A stretch of DNA of 64,000 bases. Source: DASXVX01 sp036504075 (lineage in GTDB: Bacteria > Bacillota > Sulfobacillia > Symbiobacteriales > Symbiobacteriaceae). Where the stretch lies: contig DASXVX010000072.1 in the NCBI GenBank assembly GCA_036504075.1, positions 69,024 to 133,023 on the forward strand. Direction: 5' to 3'. Every line of letters begins with the position of its first letter. Position 1 is the first letter of the stretch. Position numbers and translations under genes: made by a program. Under the pieces are notes generated by a model. The model worked only from the letters and a program-made list of their open reading frames with translations. It did not search any database and was not told the origin of the DNA. Below are positions 49,127-58,522 of this stretch, piece by piece.

Positions 49127-49489
49127 ATGCCGAGAATTTTGGTGGCGGAAGACGATTTTGATATCGCCCGCCTCATTCAATTTCAACTTCAATTCTCTCG
49201 CTACGAAGTCACCATGGCCGCTGACGGCGCCGAAGCGCTGAAACTGGCCGGGCAAAACCCGCCGGACCTGGTGCTCATCGACTGGATGATGCCGGTGATG
49301 GACGGCCTGCAGGCCATCACTGCCCTCAAGGCCAATCCGGCGCTGGCCCACATTCCCGTGATCCTGATGACCGCCAAGGCACAGGAACAGGATATTCAGG
49401 CCGGGCTGGCTGCGGGCGCCGCCGCGTACCTGGTCAAGCCGTTCCCGCTGGACCGGCTTATCAGCACCATCCAGGAGGCGCTGTCATGA
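49127..49489 (+). CDS. single-domain response regulator
   Basis: A 120-residue CheY-like receiver with acidic pocket DD at residues 9-10, phospho-acceptor Asp52 (LIDWMMP), Thr82 and Lys104 (VKPF). No output domain is present, so it works by protein contact. ATG 49127 follows GGAGGGGATAGCAC, and the stop overlaps the kinase start (ATGA), so it is the partner of that kinase. Confidence 0.9.
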   Translation: MPRILVAEDDFDIARLIQFQLQFSRYEVTMAADGAEALKLAGQNPPDLVLIDWMMPVMDGLQAITALKANPALAHIPVILMTAKAQEQDIQAGLAAGAAAYLVKPFPLDRLISTIQEALS

Positions 49490-51996
49490 AGGGGCGCCAT
49501 TATCGGTGGGACACCGGCCTGCGGGTCCGGGTGCTGGGACTCCTGGTCTTCCTGGTGACGCTCCTGGTCGGATTGGGTGCGGCGTTTTCCTACACCTTCG
49601 CCCACGTTGATGCCGTGCAGCACCAGGCGGAGCGGACCCGTCAGAACGTGCTGGTGATGGAGCAGGTAACGGGTACATTCAGTGAAATGACCTCCTCCTT
49701 GCGAGGTTTCCTTCTGACCGGGGACGAGTCGTTCCTCCGGCCGTACGACAAAGGCCGGGTCTCCCTGGAGTTCGCCCTGAACAAGCTGATTCTCACGGCC
49801 AACGGGGACCAACTGGCCCGGATTCACGATGCCGGCGAGCTCATTCGGAACTGGGAGGCGCAGGTGGCGGAACCGGAGATTGCCGCCAAGCGGGCCCATT
49901 CGCCCGCCGCCGGCGACCTGGTGGCCAGAGGCAGCGGGCCGAGTTACATCGACCAGGTTCGCCTGACGGCCGATGCCTACATCCAAGCGGAGTCGGACCG
50001 GTTGGACAAGGAGGCCAGTTCGGCTTCGGCCGCCGCCAGGGACTTGCAGCGGGGCACCTGGCTGGGAGTCGGTCTGGCTGCATTCATGGCCCTGGCGGGA
50101 TTCCTGGTTGTCGCACGGGGCGTCACCCGGGCCACCGACGCCCTGGCGTCGGCGGCGGAAGCCATCGCCCGGGGCGAGCGGGGCGTCGTGGTGAACGCCA
50201 CGCTGGACGGCGAGTTGCAGGAGGTAGCCGATGCCTTCTCGGCCATGTCCATGACGCTGGGCGCCCAGGAAGAGGAGCTGCAGGCGCAGCAGGAAGAACT
50301 GATCGCCCAGAATGAGGAGCTGCTGGCCCAGCAAGACGAACTGCAGGCCAAAGCGGAGCGATTGGAGCAGCAGGACCGGCGGCTTAGCCGCCTCAATCGC
50401 ATGGGACAGGCCCTGATCGGCACCATTGAAATCGATCAGTTGAGCCATTTGATCCTCGATGAGTACCTGGACCTGTTCGGCGGCTCAGCCGGGGTGCTCC
50501 TGGTGACCGATCCGTTCAGCGACCAGATGATCGTCCAGGCGGAGCGGTGGCTCTCGCCCCGGTGGCGGGGCGCCCGCCTGACCCCCTCCGGCCCGCTGGC
50601 CCGCTGTGTTTCGAACGGCCAGGTCGTTACCGCTCACTACCCGGAGTCGCTCATGAAAGTGGAGGCCTGGCAGAGCGAATTCCCGGTGGCGCAGGAGACC
50701 TATATTCCCCTGGTCCATACCACCCGTGTGATCGCGGTCGTGATCGTCGCCGCCATGGAGCCCAACCAGCCCTCGGACGAAGCCATGGGCCTATACAGCA
50801 GCATCGCCCGCCAGGCGTCCGTGGCCCTGGCGGCCGCGTTGAACCACCTGGAAGTGAAGCGGGGCCTGCAGGTGCTGCAGGAGCAGGCCGCCCAGGTGGA
50901 GGAGCTGAACGCCCAGCTGGAAGAGGAGCGGGACCGGGCGGCGGCACAGCTGGACATTTACCTGTCCATCGTCTCCACCATGCCCGCGGGCGCCTGGCTG
51001 ACGGATACCGGCGGGAACCCGCTGGTGGTCAACGCCACCTTCCGGGAGTTTTTCGGCGAGGTGCCCGACGGCGAAGACCTGCAGTGCGTGCTGGAACAGA
51101 TGCAAAAACAGTTGCCAAAGCACGACCCGTTCCTGGAAACGGTTCGTTCACTGATCGCTTCCCGGGACGGCAGCGGCGAAGGCCGCATCCGGCTCACGAA
51201 TGGGTACGTGCTCCAGTGGTCCAGCGCCCCGGTGGGCAAAGCCCACGACCTGGTCGGCCGCCTCTTCACGTTCCAGGACGTGACGGAACTGGCCAAGTTG
51301 GACCAGTTGAAGTCCGAGTTCGTCAATACCGTCAGCCACGAACTGCGCACGCCGCTGACATCGATCATGGGCTACCTGAGCCTGGTCCTGAACGGCCAGG
51401 TCGGCCCACTCGGCGATCAGCAGCGAGATTTCCTGGGCGTCGTGATGCGGAACACGGATCGCCTCTCCACCCTGATTAATGACCTCCTGGACGTCCAGCG
51501 GATCGAGTCGGGCCGGACGCCGCTGAACAAGCGGCCGGTGCAACTGGCGGAGATTGTGCGGCACGTCGCCGAAACGTTCCAGGTAGCCGCAGCGCAAAAA
51601 GGCCTGGCGTTTGAGGTGAGCATTCCACTGGAGGAGCTTCCGAACATCGAAGCCGATCCGGACCGCCTGACGCAGATCGCGTCCAACCTGGTCAGCAACG
51701 CTGTGAAGTACACCCGGGAAGGCCGGATCAAGGTGACGGTCGCCAAAGGCCAGGACACCGTCAATGTCGTGGTCGAGGACACCGGCATCGGCATCCCCCA
51801 GGCAGAGCAGAAGCGGATCTTCGAAAAGTTCTACCGCGGTGAAAACCGGTACGCCCGGGAAGCCGGCGGCACCGGCCTGGGGCTATCGATCGTCAAGATG
51901 ATGGTCGAAGAGCACGGCGGCGAAGTCCGAGTCGAAAGCCACCCGGGCAAAGGCTCCAGGTTCACGGTCACACTCCCGGCCCAAACGCCGGCCTGA
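49486..51996 (+). CDS. membrane-bound sensor histidine kinase (CHASE3, HAMP, GAF, PAS)
   Basis: An 836-residue sensor kinase. Membrane helices near residues 14-36 and 188-210 flank an extracellular CHASE3-like helical domain. HAMP (215-260), a coiled coil (260-305), GAF (about 310-465) and PAS (about 495-600) domains follow. HisKA has the phosphorylated His near residue 618 (SHELRTPLTS), and the ATPase domain has NLVSNAVKYT, DTGIGIP and GTGLGLSIVK. It is co-translated with the upstream response regulator. The signal is not evident. Confidence 0.9.
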   Translation: MKGRHYRWDTGLRVRVLGLLVFLVTLLVGLGAAFSYTFAHVDAVQHQAERTRQNVLVMEQVTGTFSEMTSSLRGFLLTGDESFLRPYDKGRVSLEFALNKLILTANGDQLARIHDAGELIRNWEAQVAEPEIAAKRAHSPAAGDLVARGSGPSYIDQVRLTADAYIQAESDRLDKEASSASAAARDLQRGTWLGVGLAAFMALAGFLVVARGVTRATDALASAAEAIARGERGVVVNATLDGELQEVADAFSAMSMTLGAQEEELQAQQEELIAQNEELLAQQDELQAKAERLEQQDRRLSRLNRMGQALIGTIEIDQLSHLILDEYLDLFGGSAGVLLVTDPFSDQMIVQAERWLSPRWRGARLTPSGPLARCVSNGQVVTAHYPESLMKVEAWQSEFPVAQETYIPLVHTTRVIAVVIVAAMEPNQPSDEAMGLYSSIARQASVALAAALNHLEVKRGLQVLQEQAAQVEELNAQLEEERDRAAAQLDIYLSIVSTMPAGAWLTDTGGNPLVVNATFREFFGEVPDGEDLQCVLEQMQKQLPKHDPFLETVRSLIASRDGSGEGRIRLTNGYVLQWSSAPVGKAHDLVGRLFTFQDVTELAKLDQLKSEFVNTVSHELRTPLTSIMGYLSLVLNGQVGPLGDQQRDFLGVVMRNTDRLSTLINDLLDVQRIESGRTPLNKRPVQLAEIVRHVAETFQVAAAQKGLAFEVSIPLEELPNIEADPDRLTQIASNLVSNAVKYTREGRIKVTVAKGQDTVNVVVEDTGIGIPQAEQKRIFEKFYRGENRYAREAGGTGLGLSIVKMMVEEHGGEVRVESHPGKGSRFTVTLPAQTPA

Positions 51997-52020
51997 GGCC
52001 GGGCAAGGCGCCCAGGCATG

Positions 52021-52080
52021 CCGCTCCAGGGACGCAGGGGCGAACCCCGAAGGGGGAGCCCCGAACCGTCCGGGAGCGGC
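52021..52080. ncRNA. highly structured stem of unknown nature
   Basis: In the 460-base gap between the kinase and the next gene, CCGCTCC pairs with GGAGCGG, GGACG with CGTCC, GGGGC with GCCCC, and CCCC with GGGG, nested and separated by GAA-type internal loops. No T-run follows. It could be a structured RNA, a repetitive extragenic palindrome or a degenerate terminator. The rest of 51997-52458 shows no gene. Confidence 0.35.
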
Positions 52081-52458
52081 GCTGCGCGTCTATACAACAC
52101 CATTCGCACGATGCCAGGATTTTCTGACCTGACCTCCCTCCCCGCGAAAAAAGAACCACCAGCCCGCCGCCGGTGGAGCCATTTGGAAAGCCAGCCGGAA
52201 TAAACCCGCCCTGGCCGGGGGCCGCGAGGAGTCATCGAGGCGAAAGTTGAAAGATTCGCAGCCGCAGTGGCGCGCCCTTGCGGCGACGGCAATCATCGCC
52301 TACATGGGAGCAAGGACGCCCACGAAGGCGAGAATCATCACAAAGGTAAGCGCCCCGCAGACGACGAAGCAGCCCCCGGATCAGGGCGGGTGCTAAGCAG
52401 CAGGACCGGAAGGCCCTGCTCTCGAAGCTTCTACAACCGCGAAGAGGGAGGCAAGAGA

Positions 52459-53007
52459 ATGGCAGAAAGCTGCAAGGCCTGTGGCAAGGACCTGACCAGA
52501 AAAGTCCTGTGGGAATACAAAGGCGTGCCAGTGTGGCTCTGCCCCGACTGCGCCGCCCTCCCCCTCAATCGGCGTTACGACCTGCTAAAAACGGTCATTC
52601 GCGAGATCGACCAGGGAGAGAAAGACCGGGCCGCGGCGCAGATTCGCTACCGGACCGACATCCTCGAAGAGCAAGTCGAGCCGCTGATTCTCCACGCATT
52701 CCTGGACTTGATTCAGGAGCGGAAGGCGGCAGGCAAGCGAGAACTGGTCGCCACCCACGAAACCATTGCCCTCTGGCTCGCCGACCGCACCACCCTGCCC
52801 ATCAGGGCCACCCATGTGCAGGCCCTCACTCTGGCCCTGCGGGACGGCCTGATTATCGCCGTAGGCGGCGGCGGCATCGGCCGGCCCAATACGTACGACA
52901 CCCGGGAGAACGACATGGGGATCGACGCCTTTTGGGACCAGGTGGACGCCTTTCTCGCCGTCTGGCGGGTGCCGAATCGGAAGACGCTCCTGCAAATCGA
53001 CCCCTGA
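52459..53007 (+). CDS. zinc-finger protein of unknown function
   Basis: A 182-residue protein. ATG 52459 follows GGGAGGCAAGAGA. The N-terminus is a four-Cys ribbon (CKACGKDLTR, then LCPDCAALP), the middle is a charged helix and the C-terminal 90 residues form a helical domain (IALWLADRTTLPIRATHVQA). It may bind nucleic acid or a protein partner; not recognised. Confidence 0.65.
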   Translation: MAESCKACGKDLTRKVLWEYKGVPVWLCPDCAALPLNRRYDLLKTVIREIDQGEKDRAAAQIRYRTDILEEQVEPLILHAFLDLIQERKAAGKRELVATHETIALWLADRTTLPIRATHVQALTLALRDGLIIAVGGGGIGRPNTYDTRENDMGIDAFWDQVDAFLAVWRVPNRKTLLQIDP

Positions 53008-53089
53008 GCGAAAAATTAGTTGCCTCCCGCCTTTTGCTCCGCAAAAGTCTGCCGGCCGCTCCGGCGACTGACGGAGTCAGTCGCGAAAC

Positions 53090-53123
53090 GGGCGCCCATT
53101 CCCAGCGGAAGGGCGCCCTTCGG
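53090..53123. terminator. hairpin between convergent genes
   Basis: GGGCGCCC repeats around a 13-base loop between the zinc-finger gene and the opposing AIM24 gene, followed by TTCGGTTAC. Confidence 0.5.
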
Positions 53124-53133
53124 TTACGCTTCA

Positions 53134-53817
53134 CTAGTGGTTGTCGTGGTGCGGCATCTTCGGAATCAGCCAGTTGACGAGTGCCGCTTCGGACCGTGTC
53201 TGCATGTAGATCAGGCCCGGCCCGGTGAACTCACAGACCAGGCCTTCACCGCTGGCAACGCTTGCGAACCAGCCGGCGGCGGCCTTTTTCACGGCAAACC
53301 CGATACCGTCGCTGAAAGCGACCACATGGTCCGTGTCTACAATGTACCGCTCGCCCGCGCCCAGCTGCTTTGAGTGCAGGGCGCCGTATGTATTGAACAG
53401 CAGCAGGCCGTGCCCCTGGACCCGCAGCAGGAAGAGGCTCCCGCTGCCGAAGAAGCCCCGTGAGCCGCCCCACTTGCTGTCGACGTTCAGCGCTGCCGAC
53501 CCGCCCAGGAACGCCCCGGACTTCAGGAACATGGTCTGCCCCTGCAGTTCCAGGGGGGCGATGTCGCCCGGGAGCGTGGGCGCCAGGGTCAGTTCGCCCG
53601 GCCCGCCCACAGCCTCATACTTGCTGGTGAAGAACGATTCGCCACCCAGGACCGACCGACCCAGGGCGCCCAGGAATCCACCTTTCATCTCCGTCCGGAG
53701 CTGCATGTTCGGGCTCATGGACACCATGGCGCCGCCGTTTGCCTGGATCTCCTCGCCCGGCTCCACAGTCAGCACACCCAACGAGAAGCTGGGCTGGTAC
53801 AGAATCTCATACTTCAT
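53134..53817 (-). CDS. AIM24 / TIGR00266 family protein
   Basis: A 227-residue protein matching the bacterial AIM24 family over its whole length: VEPGEEIQANGGAMVSMSPN, GGESFFTSKYEA and the C-terminal FTGPGLIYMQTRS are its usual motifs. The double-psi or beta-helix-like fold has an unknown function; in yeast the relative acts in mitochondrial inner-membrane organisation. Confidence 0.88.
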   Translation of the reverse strand: MKYEILYQPSFSLGVLTVEPGEEIQANGGAMVSMSPNMQLRTEMKGGFLGALGRSVLGGESFFTSKYEAVGGPGELTLAPTLPGDIAPLELQGQTMFLKSGAFLGGSAALNVDSKWGGSRGFFGSGSLFLLRVQGHGLLLFNTYGALHSKQLGAGERYIVDTDHVVAFSDGIGFAVKKAAAGWFASVASGEGLVCEFTGPGLIYMQTRSEAALVNWLIPKMPHHDNH

Positions 53818-53901
53818 ACCCGTTACCTCCCCCGATAATCCAGTGACCGATTCGTGATTCCATCCAGCCCCGAAAAATCCCTGCCCGGATTAGTCGGAAA
53901 G

Positions 53902-53947
53902 ATGTGAAATGGCCGCCTGCGCTGATGCGCCGGCGGCCATTTCACAT
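53902..53947. terminator. long inverted repeat after the Mrp gene
   Basis: A perfect 16-bp inverted repeat (53902-53917 with 53932-53947) around a 14-base loop lies between the Mrp stop and the AIM24 start. It would end Mrp transcription. Confidence 0.6.
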
Positions 53948-53957
53948 GATGTGGAGT

Positions 53958-55076
53958 CTAGAGCACCCTCAGATCATCGGTCCAGACCTTGGGCGGCGAG
54001 AGCTTGACAAGGCTCCGGGCGGCCTCCAGGTATGCCTGAGAGGCCGGATGGTCTTCCTTGTCCGCCACGATCGGGTCACCCACGTCGGAACCCAGGCGGA
54101 CGTCGCCCACCAGGGGAACGCGGGCCAGCACGTCGCAGCCGAGGTTGGCCGCCAGCGCCTGCGCGCCGCCCTTGCCGAAGATCTCGTGCCGCTTGTCGCA
54201 GTTGTCGCAAATGAAATAGGCCATGTTTTCGATGACCCCGATCACCCGCTGATTGACTTTAGCGGCCATGGAGCCCACCCGGCTGGCCACCTGGGCGGCG
54301 GCGGCCTGCGGCGTCGTGACCAGGACGAGGTCCGTGTTCGGCAGCATCTGGCTGACCGAAAGTGCCACGTCGCCCGTGCCCGGCGGCAGGTCGATCAGGA
54401 GGTAGTCCAGCTTGCCCCACTGCACGTTGACCAGGAACTGCTCGATCATTTTCCCCAGCATGGGGCCGCGCCAGATGATCGCCTGGTCTTCGGGCACCAG
54501 CGACCCGGCGGAGATGAAGCGAATGCCGTGCGCCCAGACCGGCAGCAGCGTCTGCTCGTCGAGTTGCTCCGGGCGGGCCATGTTGCCGAGCATCCGCGGG
54601 ATCGAGAAGCCGTAGATGTCGGCGTCGATGATGCCGACCTCATAGCCCAGCTTCTTGAGCGCCACCGCCATGTTGACCGTGGTGGTGGACTTGCCCACGC
54701 CGCCCTTGCCGCTGGCGATGCCGACAATCGTCGTGCGGGAAGCCAGCTGCATGGTGGACTGGGCCGCATCCGCGTGCGGCGCCCCGTTCCCGCCCCGGAC
54801 TTTTGCCGCCACGGCCGCCTTTTCCGCGTCCGTCATGGCGCCGAAGAAGGTCGTAACTTTTTCGACCCCGGCAATCGCCTTGACCGCCTTTTCCACATCC
54901 TGCTCGAACTTGAACTTGAGCGGGCAGCCCTTCACCGTCAGGTTAATGGTCACCGCAACGTTTCCACCATCGATTTGAATGTCCTTGACCATATCCAGCT
55001 CAACTACGTCGCGGTGTAATTCCGGGTCGTTGACGGCCTTCAGTGCTTCCATGACCTGCTCGCGGGTAACAGCCAT
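53958..55076 (-). CDS. apbC: Mrp/ApbC iron-sulfur cluster carrier ATPase
   Basis: A 372-residue P-loop ATPase. An N-terminal DUF59/MIP18 domain (1-90) precedes the deviant Walker A GKGGVGKSTT near residue 120. GFSIPRMLG, DYLLIDLPPGTGDV and VTTPQAAA follow, and CDNCDKRH carries the Cys pair that holds the transferred 4Fe-4S cluster. It acts in the cytosol as a cluster scaffold or carrier. ATG 55076 has CAGGAGGAACGACAAACG upstream. Confidence 0.92.
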   Translation of the reverse strand: MAVTREQVMEALKAVNDPELHRDVVELDMVKDIQIDGGNVAVTINLTVKGCPLKFKFEQDVEKAVKAIAGVEKVTTFFGAMTDAEKAAVAAKVRGGNGAPHADAAQSTMQLASRTTIVGIASGKGGVGKSTTTVNMAVALKKLGYEVGIIDADIYGFSIPRMLGNMARPEQLDEQTLLPVWAHGIRFISAGSLVPEDQAIIWRGPMLGKMIEQFLVNVQWGKLDYLLIDLPPGTGDVALSVSQMLPNTDLVLVTTPQAAAAQVASRVGSMAAKVNQRVIGVIENMAYFICDNCDKRHEIFGKGGAQALAANLGCDVLARVPLVGDVRLGSDVGDPIVADKEDHPASQAYLEAARSLVKLSPPKVWTDDLRVL

Positions 55077-55275
55077 CGTTTGTCGTTCCTCCTGAGGCCT
55101 GAAATTCACGGCCTTTGGCTATAGTCTCTCCGGCTCATTATCACCGAATCACGCCGGCGCCCGCGGTGATGTTGATCACACGGGCCGCCGAACAGGCACC
55201 TGCCTATTCTGACGACCGGCGCCCTCCTCCTGGTACGGGTGGCAAATAGCATGCCTGGGAATCTGTACGTAAACC

Positions 55276-55302
55276 GAAGCCCGCCCGGACGCCGGGCGGG
55301 CT
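55276..55302 (-). terminator. terminator after the glycolytic cluster
   Basis: An 11-bp GC-rich stem (AGCCCGCCCGG with CCGGGCGGGCT) closes around a 3-base loop, followed on the minus strand by TCGGTTT, 17 bases beyond the thioesterase stop. Confidence 0.7.
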
Positions 55303-55319
55303 ATTGAACTTCACGCAAC

Positions 55320-55733
55320 TCACGCCTTGAACCTGGCCAGCAGCGCCTGGTACATGTCCGGCGCGGCCTTTGCGATGGCGATGGCCCGCCCCTGGGCGTT
55401 GATGAAGCCGTGCATGGTGAACCCTTCGCATAGCAACTTGCCGTCATCGGCCCGGACGATCCGGTACATGAACTTGATCCGAGCGGGGGTCAGTTCGGCA
55501 ACGGTCGTCTCCACGTTGACCACGTCGTCGTACCGGGCGGGGAACAGATAGCGCAGGCCGGCCTCCGCCACCGGGACGTTGATGCCCCGCCGGGCGAATT
55601 CCGTGTAGGGCATTCCCCAGGACCGGATGAGGTCGGTGCGGCCCACTTCGAACCAAATCAGGTAGTTGGCGTTGTAGACGACGCCCATGGCGTCGGTGTC
55701 GGCGAAATTGACCCGAATGGACGTGACCGGCAT
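55320..55733 (-). CDS. acyl-CoA thioesterase, YbgC/4HBT hot-dog family
   Basis: A 137-residue single hot-dog-fold thioesterase. VNFADTDAMGVVYNANYLIWFE holds the catalytic Asp (residue 14) and the conserved Tyr-Asn-Tyr box. It hydrolyses acyl-CoA or acyl-ACP thioesters in the cytosol. It is the last gene of the leftward cluster, 12 bases after pyruvate kinase. Confidence 0.88.
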   Translation of the reverse strand: MPVTSIRVNFADTDAMGVVYNANYLIWFEVGRTDLIRSWGMPYTEFARRGINVPVAEAGLRYLFPARYDDVVNVETTVAELTPARIKFMYRIVRADDGKLLCEGFTMHGFINAQGRAIAIAKAAPDMYQALLARFKA

Positions 55734-55745
55734 CGGAACCCTCCT

Positions 55746-57497
55746 CTAGCGCACCGTGACCTCGCCCCGGAGAATCTGGCCCCGGGTAACGTCCAGCGTA
55801 ATGGTCATGCCATCTTTGATGCGGAGGGTGGCCCGCTCGGCGCCCACGATGACCGGCTTGCCGAGCGAAATCCCCGCCACCGCTGCGTGGGAGGTGAGAC
55901 CGCCCTCTTCCGTCACGATGCCGGCGCACAGCTCCATGGCCGGGACGTAATTCGATTCGGTGAGCGTCGTGATGATAATGTCGCCCGCCTGCACCTTTTC
56001 GATGTCGTCGGCGGTGATCACGACCCGGGCCCGGCCGCTGACCGGTGTCCGGCCAATGCCGGTGCCCCGCACCAGCACGTCCGCGACGGTATGTACTTTG
56101 ATCAGGTTGGTGGTGCCCTGAACGCCTGCAGGCACGCCGGCGGTAATGACGACCAGGTCGCCGTTCTGGACGATGCCCGTCTCCAGGGCGCCTTCCACGG
56201 CCCGGTCCATCATGGCGTCGGTATCCGGCGTCTCCGGCTTTACTACCGTCGTGACGCCCCAGACGAGGTTGAGCTTGCGGGCCACGGCCTCATCGGGTGT
56301 CACCGCCACGATGGGACTGGCGGGCCGGTACTTACTGACCATGCGGGCCGTGAAGCCCGACCGGGTGCCCGAAATGATCGCCCGGGCGCCCAGGTCGGCG
56401 GCCGAGGTCACCGTCGCGTGGGAGATGGCATCCGTTACGGTGCCCAGTTGGCCGGTCCGGCGCTTGCGGTTCAGAATGCCTTCGTAGTCCAGTTCTGCCT
56501 CCACCCGGGCGGCAATATTGGCCATGGTCTTGACCGCTTCGACCGGGTAATGGCCGGCGGCGGATTCGGCGGAGAGCATGATGGCGTCGGTCCCGTCAAT
56601 AATAGCGTTGGCCACGTCCGAAGCCTCGGCCCGGGTCGGGCGGGGTTTCGTGACCATCGATTCCAGCATCTGCGTCGCGGTGATCACCGGCTTGCCAAGC
56701 TGGTTGGCCCGCTCAATCATCCGCTTCTGCATCATCGGGACTTCTTCCGTCGCCACTTCCACCCCCAGGTCGCCTCGGGCCACCATGAGCCCGTTGGCGA
56801 CCTGCAGGATATTTTCCAGGTTGTCGAAGCCTTCCTGGCTCTCGACTTTGGCGATAATGTGCTGGTTGCCCCCGACCTCTTCAATGACCCGGCGGATGTC
56901 CAGCACATCCTGCGCCTTGCGAATGAACGAGCCGGCAACAAAATCCACGCCCATGCGGACGCCGAACCGGATGTCGTTCATGTCCTTTTCGGATAGCGCC
57001 GGCAGGGAGACTTTCACGCCTGGCAGGTTCACTTTCTTCCGATCGGAGAGCGTTCCGCCAACGATCACTTTCGTGCGAATGGACGTGGCGGTCAATTCGG
57101 TCGCCTGCAGGGTAATGTTGCCGTCGTCCAGCAGCAGGTAGCCGCCCACGGGCACATCGCCGACGATGTCCGGGTACTGGACCCAGACCCGCTCCTGGTT
57201 GCCGACACACTGCTCAGTGGTCAGCGTGAACACATCGCCTTCCGCCAGGTCGACCTTGCCCGCCTCGAACGTGCCGACGCGGATTTCCGGCCCCTTCAGG
57301 TCGATCATAATCGCCACCGGCTTGCCCACAGTCGCGGCAGCCCGCCGGATCGACTTGATCCGGGTTTCGTGCTCGTCCTGGGTGCCGTGGCTGAAATTCA
57401 AGCGAGCGACGTCGACGCCGGCCTCTATCAGCCTCACAAGGATCTCGAGCCCCTCACTGGCCGGGCCAATGGTGGCCACGATCTTGGTCCTGCGCAC
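55746..57497 (-). CDS. pyk: pyruvate kinase with C-terminal PEP-utilising domain
   Basis: A 583-residue glycolytic enzyme that turns phosphoenolpyruvate and ADP into pyruvate and ATP. GTG 57497 is chosen because GGAGG is 7 bases upstream. Motifs: RTKIVATIGPAS, LNFSHGT, IDLKGPEIR, IIAKVESQEG (catalytic Lys), MVARGDLGVE and ITATQMLESM. The last 110 residues add the phosphohistidine-type domain with GGLTSHAAV, as in Bacillus and Geobacillus enzymes. It forms a cluster with pfkA, 42 bases upstream. Confidence 0.95.
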   Translation of the reverse strand: MRRTKIVATIGPASEGLEILVRLIEAGVDVARLNFSHGTQDEHETRIKSIRRAAATVGKPVAIMIDLKGPEIRVGTFEAGKVDLAEGDVFTLTTEQCVGNQERVWVQYPDIVGDVPVGGYLLLDDGNITLQATELTATSIRTKVIVGGTLSDRKKVNLPGVKVSLPALSEKDMNDIRFGVRMGVDFVAGSFIRKAQDVLDIRRVIEEVGGNQHIIAKVESQEGFDNLENILQVANGLMVARGDLGVEVATEEVPMMQKRMIERANQLGKPVITATQMLESMVTKPRPTRAEASDVANAIIDGTDAIMLSAESAAGHYPVEAVKTMANIAARVEAELDYEGILNRKRRTGQLGTVTDAISHATVTSAADLGARAIISGTRSGFTARMVSKYRPASPIVAVTPDEAVARKLNLVWGVTTVVKPETPDTDAMMDRAVEGALETGIVQNGDLVVITAGVPAGVQGTTNLIKVHTVADVLVRGTGIGRTPVSGRARVVITADDIEKVQAGDIIITTLTESNYVPAMELCAGIVTEEGGLTSHAAVAGISLGKPVIVGAERATLRIKDGMTITLDVTRGQILRGEVTVR

Positions 57498-57539
57498 AGA
57501 TTTGCCTCCCTCCGTCAATCACGGACGCCATATTGGGGT

Positions 57540-58499
57540 CTAGATTGCAAGTTGCTCCGCAAGTTCCACCAGTTCGCGGGAGATTTCCCGGCGCTGGCCG
57601 AGGACGGAGTCCAGCGGCGGAGTAACCACTTCGTTGTTCCGCTGGCCGACGAACAGGCCGCCTTTCCCTTCGAAGAGCAGTTCGGCCGCCCGGGCGCCCA
57701 GCCGGGCTGCCAGCATGGCGTCCTGCGCCGTGGGCGCGCCGCCCCGCTGGATGTGGCCCAGCACGGTAACCCGGGTGTCGAAGCCGGTCTTCGCTTTGAT
57801 GGCCTCGCCCAGCTTGAACCCGCTGCCGGCGCCTTCCGCGATGACGATGAGCGAGTGGCTCTTGCCCCGGTCGGTGCCGCGCTGCAGACGCTCGATCACT
57901 TTGTCCATGTCCACCGGAACTTCCGGAATCAAAATCGACTCGGCGCCGCCGGCGAGGCCCGCCGCCAGCGCGATCCAGCCGCTGTCACGCCCCATGACCT
58001 CCATGACGAACGTCCGGTCGTGGGAGGTGGCCGTGTCGCGGATTTTGGAAATGGCGTCCAGGCAGGTGTTGACCGCCGTGTCAAAGCCGATGGTCAGATC
58101 CGTCCCGGCAATGTCATTGTCGATCGTTCCCGGCACGCCGATGCAAGGCAGCCCCTGCTCGGTCAGTTTCATGGCGCCGCGGAAAGAGCCGTCGCCGCCG
58201 ATGACCACCAGGCCGTCGAGCCCGATGCCCAGCGCCTGCGTCATGGCTTCCCGCTGCCCCTCCACCGTCTTAAAGTACTCACTGCGGGCGGTGTGCAGAA
58301 ACGTGCCACCACGGTGAACAATATCGCCCACAGAGTTTAAGCCTAGCGGAACAAAATCGCCGGAAATGAGTCCGGCGTAGCCACGCCGGACTCCGATGAC
58401 CTGCATTCCCAGAGAAAGTCCCCGCCGGACCACGGCCCGAATGGTCGCGTTCATGCCTGGCGCGTCGCCGCCGCTCGTCAGTACGCCAATTCGCTTCAC
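57540..58499 (-). CDS. pfkA: ATP-dependent 6-phosphofructokinase
   Basis: A 319-residue enzyme phosphorylating fructose 6-phosphate, the committed step of glycolysis. LTSGGDAPGMNATIRAVVRR, GGDGSFRGA and GIPGTIDND-type motifs are complete (GVPGTIDNDIAGTDLTIGFD), plus GRDSGWIAL. Gly104-Gly type binding with GDGS indicates ATP rather than pyrophosphate use. The length equals Bacillus PfkA. It is followed by pyk. Confidence 0.95.
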   Translation of the reverse strand: MKRIGVLTSGGDAPGMNATIRAVVRRGLSLGMQVIGVRRGYAGLISGDFVPLGLNSVGDIVHRGGTFLHTARSEYFKTVEGQREAMTQALGIGLDGLVVIGGDGSFRGAMKLTEQGLPCIGVPGTIDNDIAGTDLTIGFDTAVNTCLDAISKIRDTATSHDRTFVMEVMGRDSGWIALAAGLAGGAESILIPEVPVDMDKVIERLQRGTDRGKSHSLIVIAEGAGSGFKLGEAIKAKTGFDTRVTVLGHIQRGGAPTAQDAMLAARLGARAAELLFEGKGGLFVGQRNNEVVTPPLDSVLGQRREISRELVELAEQLAI

Positions 58500-58522
58500 G
58501 TTGCTCTCGACCCCTTACAGAG

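Noticed and set aside
49396..50448. 350-codon open frame on the minus strand
   Set aside because: Lies opposite the histidine kinase gene and shows His/Gln/Gly-rich shadow composition.
50547..51479. 310-codon open frame in the plus strand, other phase
   Set aside because: Overlaps the kinase gene completely; Arg/Pro/Gly-rich, no start signal.
52018..52081. cyclic-di-GMP riboswitch
   Set aside because: GGGACGCA resembles one element of that family, but the rest of the consensus and the tetraloop-receptor pairing are absent.
53904..55019. 371-codon open frame on the plus strand
   Set aside because: Antisense shadow of the Mrp gene, which has clear family motifs on the other strand.
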